Source: an uncultured Campylobacter sp. | GTDB lineage: Bacteria > Campylobacterota > Campylobacteria > Campylobacterales > Campylobacteraceae | Reading direction: 5' to 3' | Length of the DNA: 15,666 nt | NCBI RefSeq assembly: GCF_938040115.1 | Contig: NZ_CALHXD010000009.1 | Location: 1 to 15,666 of the forward strand | Part shown: positions 14,101-15,666 of the stretch, one piece after another | Layout of the letters: each line of letters opens with the position of its first letter | Numbering within the stretch: position 1 is the stretch's first letter | Position numbers and translations under genes: made by a program | Notes under the pieces: generated by a model | Told to the model about the DNA's origin: nothing | The model's input: the letters and a program-made list of their open reading frames with translations, nothing else | The model's database searches: none

Positions 14101-15666
14101 GTGGATACGGATAAATTTTTAAGCGAAATTTGGGGCACTCTTAAGCTATTTTTAGACCCCAAGACGCAAATTCCCGCAGACGAGCGAAGCCTCGCCGTTT
14201 TACTCGCGGCGGATGCGGAGAATTTCGATAGATTTATGGCGCTAAAGGAGTTTAGAGATATCCTTTACGCGCTTGGGCTAAAGGCCGATATATACAGCCT
14301 GCAGTGCGCTCAGCTAGGCGCGATAAACGCTCTAAAATCCGCAAAAATCTCAAAATCAAAACTCCTGGCCGCCTTAGAAATCCTGCAAACCGAAAATATA
14401 ATCTCCGCCGCGCATTTTAAGCGGCTTGCGGCGTTTTTGCGCTCTCTTAGCGCAGATTTGCCTGCAGGGAACGAACAAGAGGGCGCAAATTTTAAAAAAT
14501 CAGACGTCTTTCATCAAAAAATAGACGCGCTAAACGATATCTGCGAGCGAATTTTGTCACTAAACCCGGGCGCGCACGTCGCAAACGCGGCAGCAAAAGC
14601 GAGGCAAAAAGCGCACGAGCTAGAGTTTAACGTCGCGGTCACGGGCGTCATAAACGCGGGCAAATCAACCCTGCTAAACGCGCTACTGGGCAAGAAAATT
14701 CTGGGCGCCTCAAATGTGCCGGAAACCGTAAATTTGACCGTGCTAAAGTATGCACCCGAGCCTTTTGCGAAGGTAAATTTTTGGAGCAAGACGGAGCTAA
14801 AAGAGCTTGGCATAGCAAAAGATCAATATGACGATATAGCCCAAATTTACGGCGAAACAGGCGTCAAATTTGAGGGCGATCCGAGCGAAACGGCGCAAAA
14901 TTTAACCGCCAAATTTGACACGGAGGGCGAATCAAAAGCCGCATTTAAAAGCTCTAGCGCGGATCAAATTTGCTCCGATCAGCCCGCTAGCAAAACCGTA
15001 AAAACAGACGAGATCAAGCTCTACACCTCGGCGGACTCCAAATACGCTAAATTTGTAAAAAGCGTCGATCTCTACGAAAATTTGGAGCTTTTAAAGGACA
15101 ACGTGCGCATCATCGATACGCCGGGCATCGACGACGCGGTGGCTGCGCGCGAGGAGCTGGTGCGGAGATTTATGCAGGAGTGCGACCTGATGGTGCACCT
15201 GATGAACGTCTCGCAAAGCGCCACGCAAAAGGATCTGGACTTCATCGTCGCAAGCTTGCAAAACTCGCATGCCGTAAAGCTCGCCGTGTTGCTAACTCAC
15301 GCGGACGTGCTAAAAGAAGGCGAGCTAAACGAGGTCGCCGCCTACGCCAAAAAGAGCGTCGAGGAGCGCACGCGGGAGCTGGGTATCGGGGCGGAGTTTT
15401 TCGCCGTGAGCGCCAAAAGCTACTTTGAGGGCGGACAAAACAGCGGCGTCGAGGAGTTTAAGCAGTATCTTTACGAGACGCTTTTTGGGCCTAGTAGCCA
15501 AAAATCTCGCCTTGGTATCGAGGCCTATAAAAAGGAGCTTGGCCGCGTCTGTGCGCAGTTTGCGGCGGATACGCAAAGCGAGATTTTAAAGCTAACGGGC
15601 TCAAATTTGAGCTTGTCGCAAAGGCTCGCCGAGCTAAACGAGCAAAAAGCCGCGCTAGCTAGCCGA
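14101..15666 (+). CDS. Bacterial dynamin-like GTPase (partial, C-terminus off the right edge)
   Basis: A large membrane-remodelling-type GTPase; 522 codons are visible to the window end. G1 is GVINAGKST (182-190). G2 is a threonine in the NVPETVNLT region. G3 is IIDTPGIDD (Asp339 to Gly342). G4 is THAD (399-402), with His where most GTPases have Lys. About 175 helical residues precede the GTPase domain, and roughly 100 residues between G2 and G3 include a low-complexity Ser/Thr/Asp stretch. The part after the GTPase domain becomes a coiled coil (LTGSNLSLSQRLAELNEQKA), as in the stalk of these proteins. C. jejuni has a tandem pair of such genes (Cj0411, Cj0412). The GTG start at 14101 is chosen for AAAGG about seven bases upstream; the frame is open back to 14011 with no ATG. 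Confidence 0.88.
   Translation, partial: MDTDKFLSEIWGTLKLFLDPKTQIPADERSLAVLLAADAENFDRFMALKEFRDILYALGLKADIYSLQCAQLGAINALKSAKISKSKLLAALEILQTENIISAAHFKRLAAFLRSLSADLPAGNEQEGANFKKSDVFHQKIDALNDICERILSLNPGAHVANAAAKARQKAHELEFNVAVTGVINAGKSTLLNALLGKKILGASNVPETVNLTVLKYAPEPFAKVNFWSKTELKELGIAKDQYDDIAQIYGETGVKFEGDPSETAQNLTAKFDTEGESKAAFKSSSADQICSDQPASKTVKTDEIKLYTSADSKYAKFVKSVDLYENLELLKDNVRIIDTPGIDDAVAAREELVRRFMQECDLMVHLMNVSQSATQKDLDFIVASLQNSHAVKLAVLLTHADVLKEGELNEVAAYAKKSVEERTRELGIGAEFFAVSAKSYFEGGQNSGVEEFKQYLYETLFGPSSQKSRLGIEAYKKELGRVCAQFAADTQSEILKLTGSNLSLSQRLAELNEQKAALASR

Noticed and set aside
14042..14119. ATG of a 26-codon frame just before the dynamin-like gene
   Set aside because: It is out of frame with the GTPase, has no ribosome site, and encodes nothing recognisable.
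15180..15428. Arg/Lys-rich 82-codon frame on the plus strand
   Set aside because: It overlaps the dynamin-like GTPase in another frame, across its G4 motif, and is a shadow of that gene.
1..15666. CRISPR array, tRNA, rRNA, insertion sequence or prophage
   Set aside because: No spaced direct repeats, cloverleaf sequences, transposase motifs or terminal inverted repeats were found.

Overview
The window looks like a chromosomal segment of an Epsilonproteobacterium, most likely a Campylobacter with a relatively high GC content (the oral C. rectus / showae / curvus / gracilis type). The evidence is threefold. The CmeA-, CmeR-, S21- and YajQ-like proteins closely resemble the C. jejuni ones as I remember them. 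The gene order follows C. jejuni Cj0366c-Cj0374. The hexamer AAATTT is extremely dense, about 90 copies by hand count. The genus is fairly secure; the species is a guess.

Left third (1-6339, minus strand): ccoG, cmeR, cmeA, cmeB. CmeA and CmeB are the periplasmic adaptor and the inner-membrane RND pump of a multidrug efflux system. CmeB runs off the left edge, and the outer-membrane channel CmeC would be expected beyond it. The cmeR-cmeA gap holds a good sigma70-type promoter followed by a 16-bp inverted repeat nearly the same as the CmeR operator of C. jejuni, so autoregulated repression by CmeR is expected. CcoG is a membrane iron-sulfur protein for cbb3 oxidase assembly.

Middle (6340-10760, plus strand): a divergent promoter region leads to rpsU (ribosomal protein S21), closed by a UUCG-loop terminator. 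Then comes a tight operon-like run: a helix-turn-helix/coiled-coil protein, a UPF0323 lipoprotein ending in a poly-Ser tract and Gly-Gly, a glutathionylspermidine-synthase-family ATP-grasp enzyme, a D-2-hydroxyacid dehydrogenase and a YajQ-family protein. The lipoprotein plus ATP-grasp pair recalls E. coli ygiB-ygiC and is the most interesting functional hypothesis here.

Right third (10761-15666, plus strand): two overlapping reading frames for an unrecognised membrane protein look like one seven-helix protein with a Cys-containing periplasmic domain, broken by a one-base shift at a T5 run. A 278-base gap with competing hairpins precedes a HemN-like radical SAM protein. A bacterial dynamin-like GTPase then runs off the right edge. 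No tRNA, rRNA, CRISPR array, insertion sequence or phage gene was seen.
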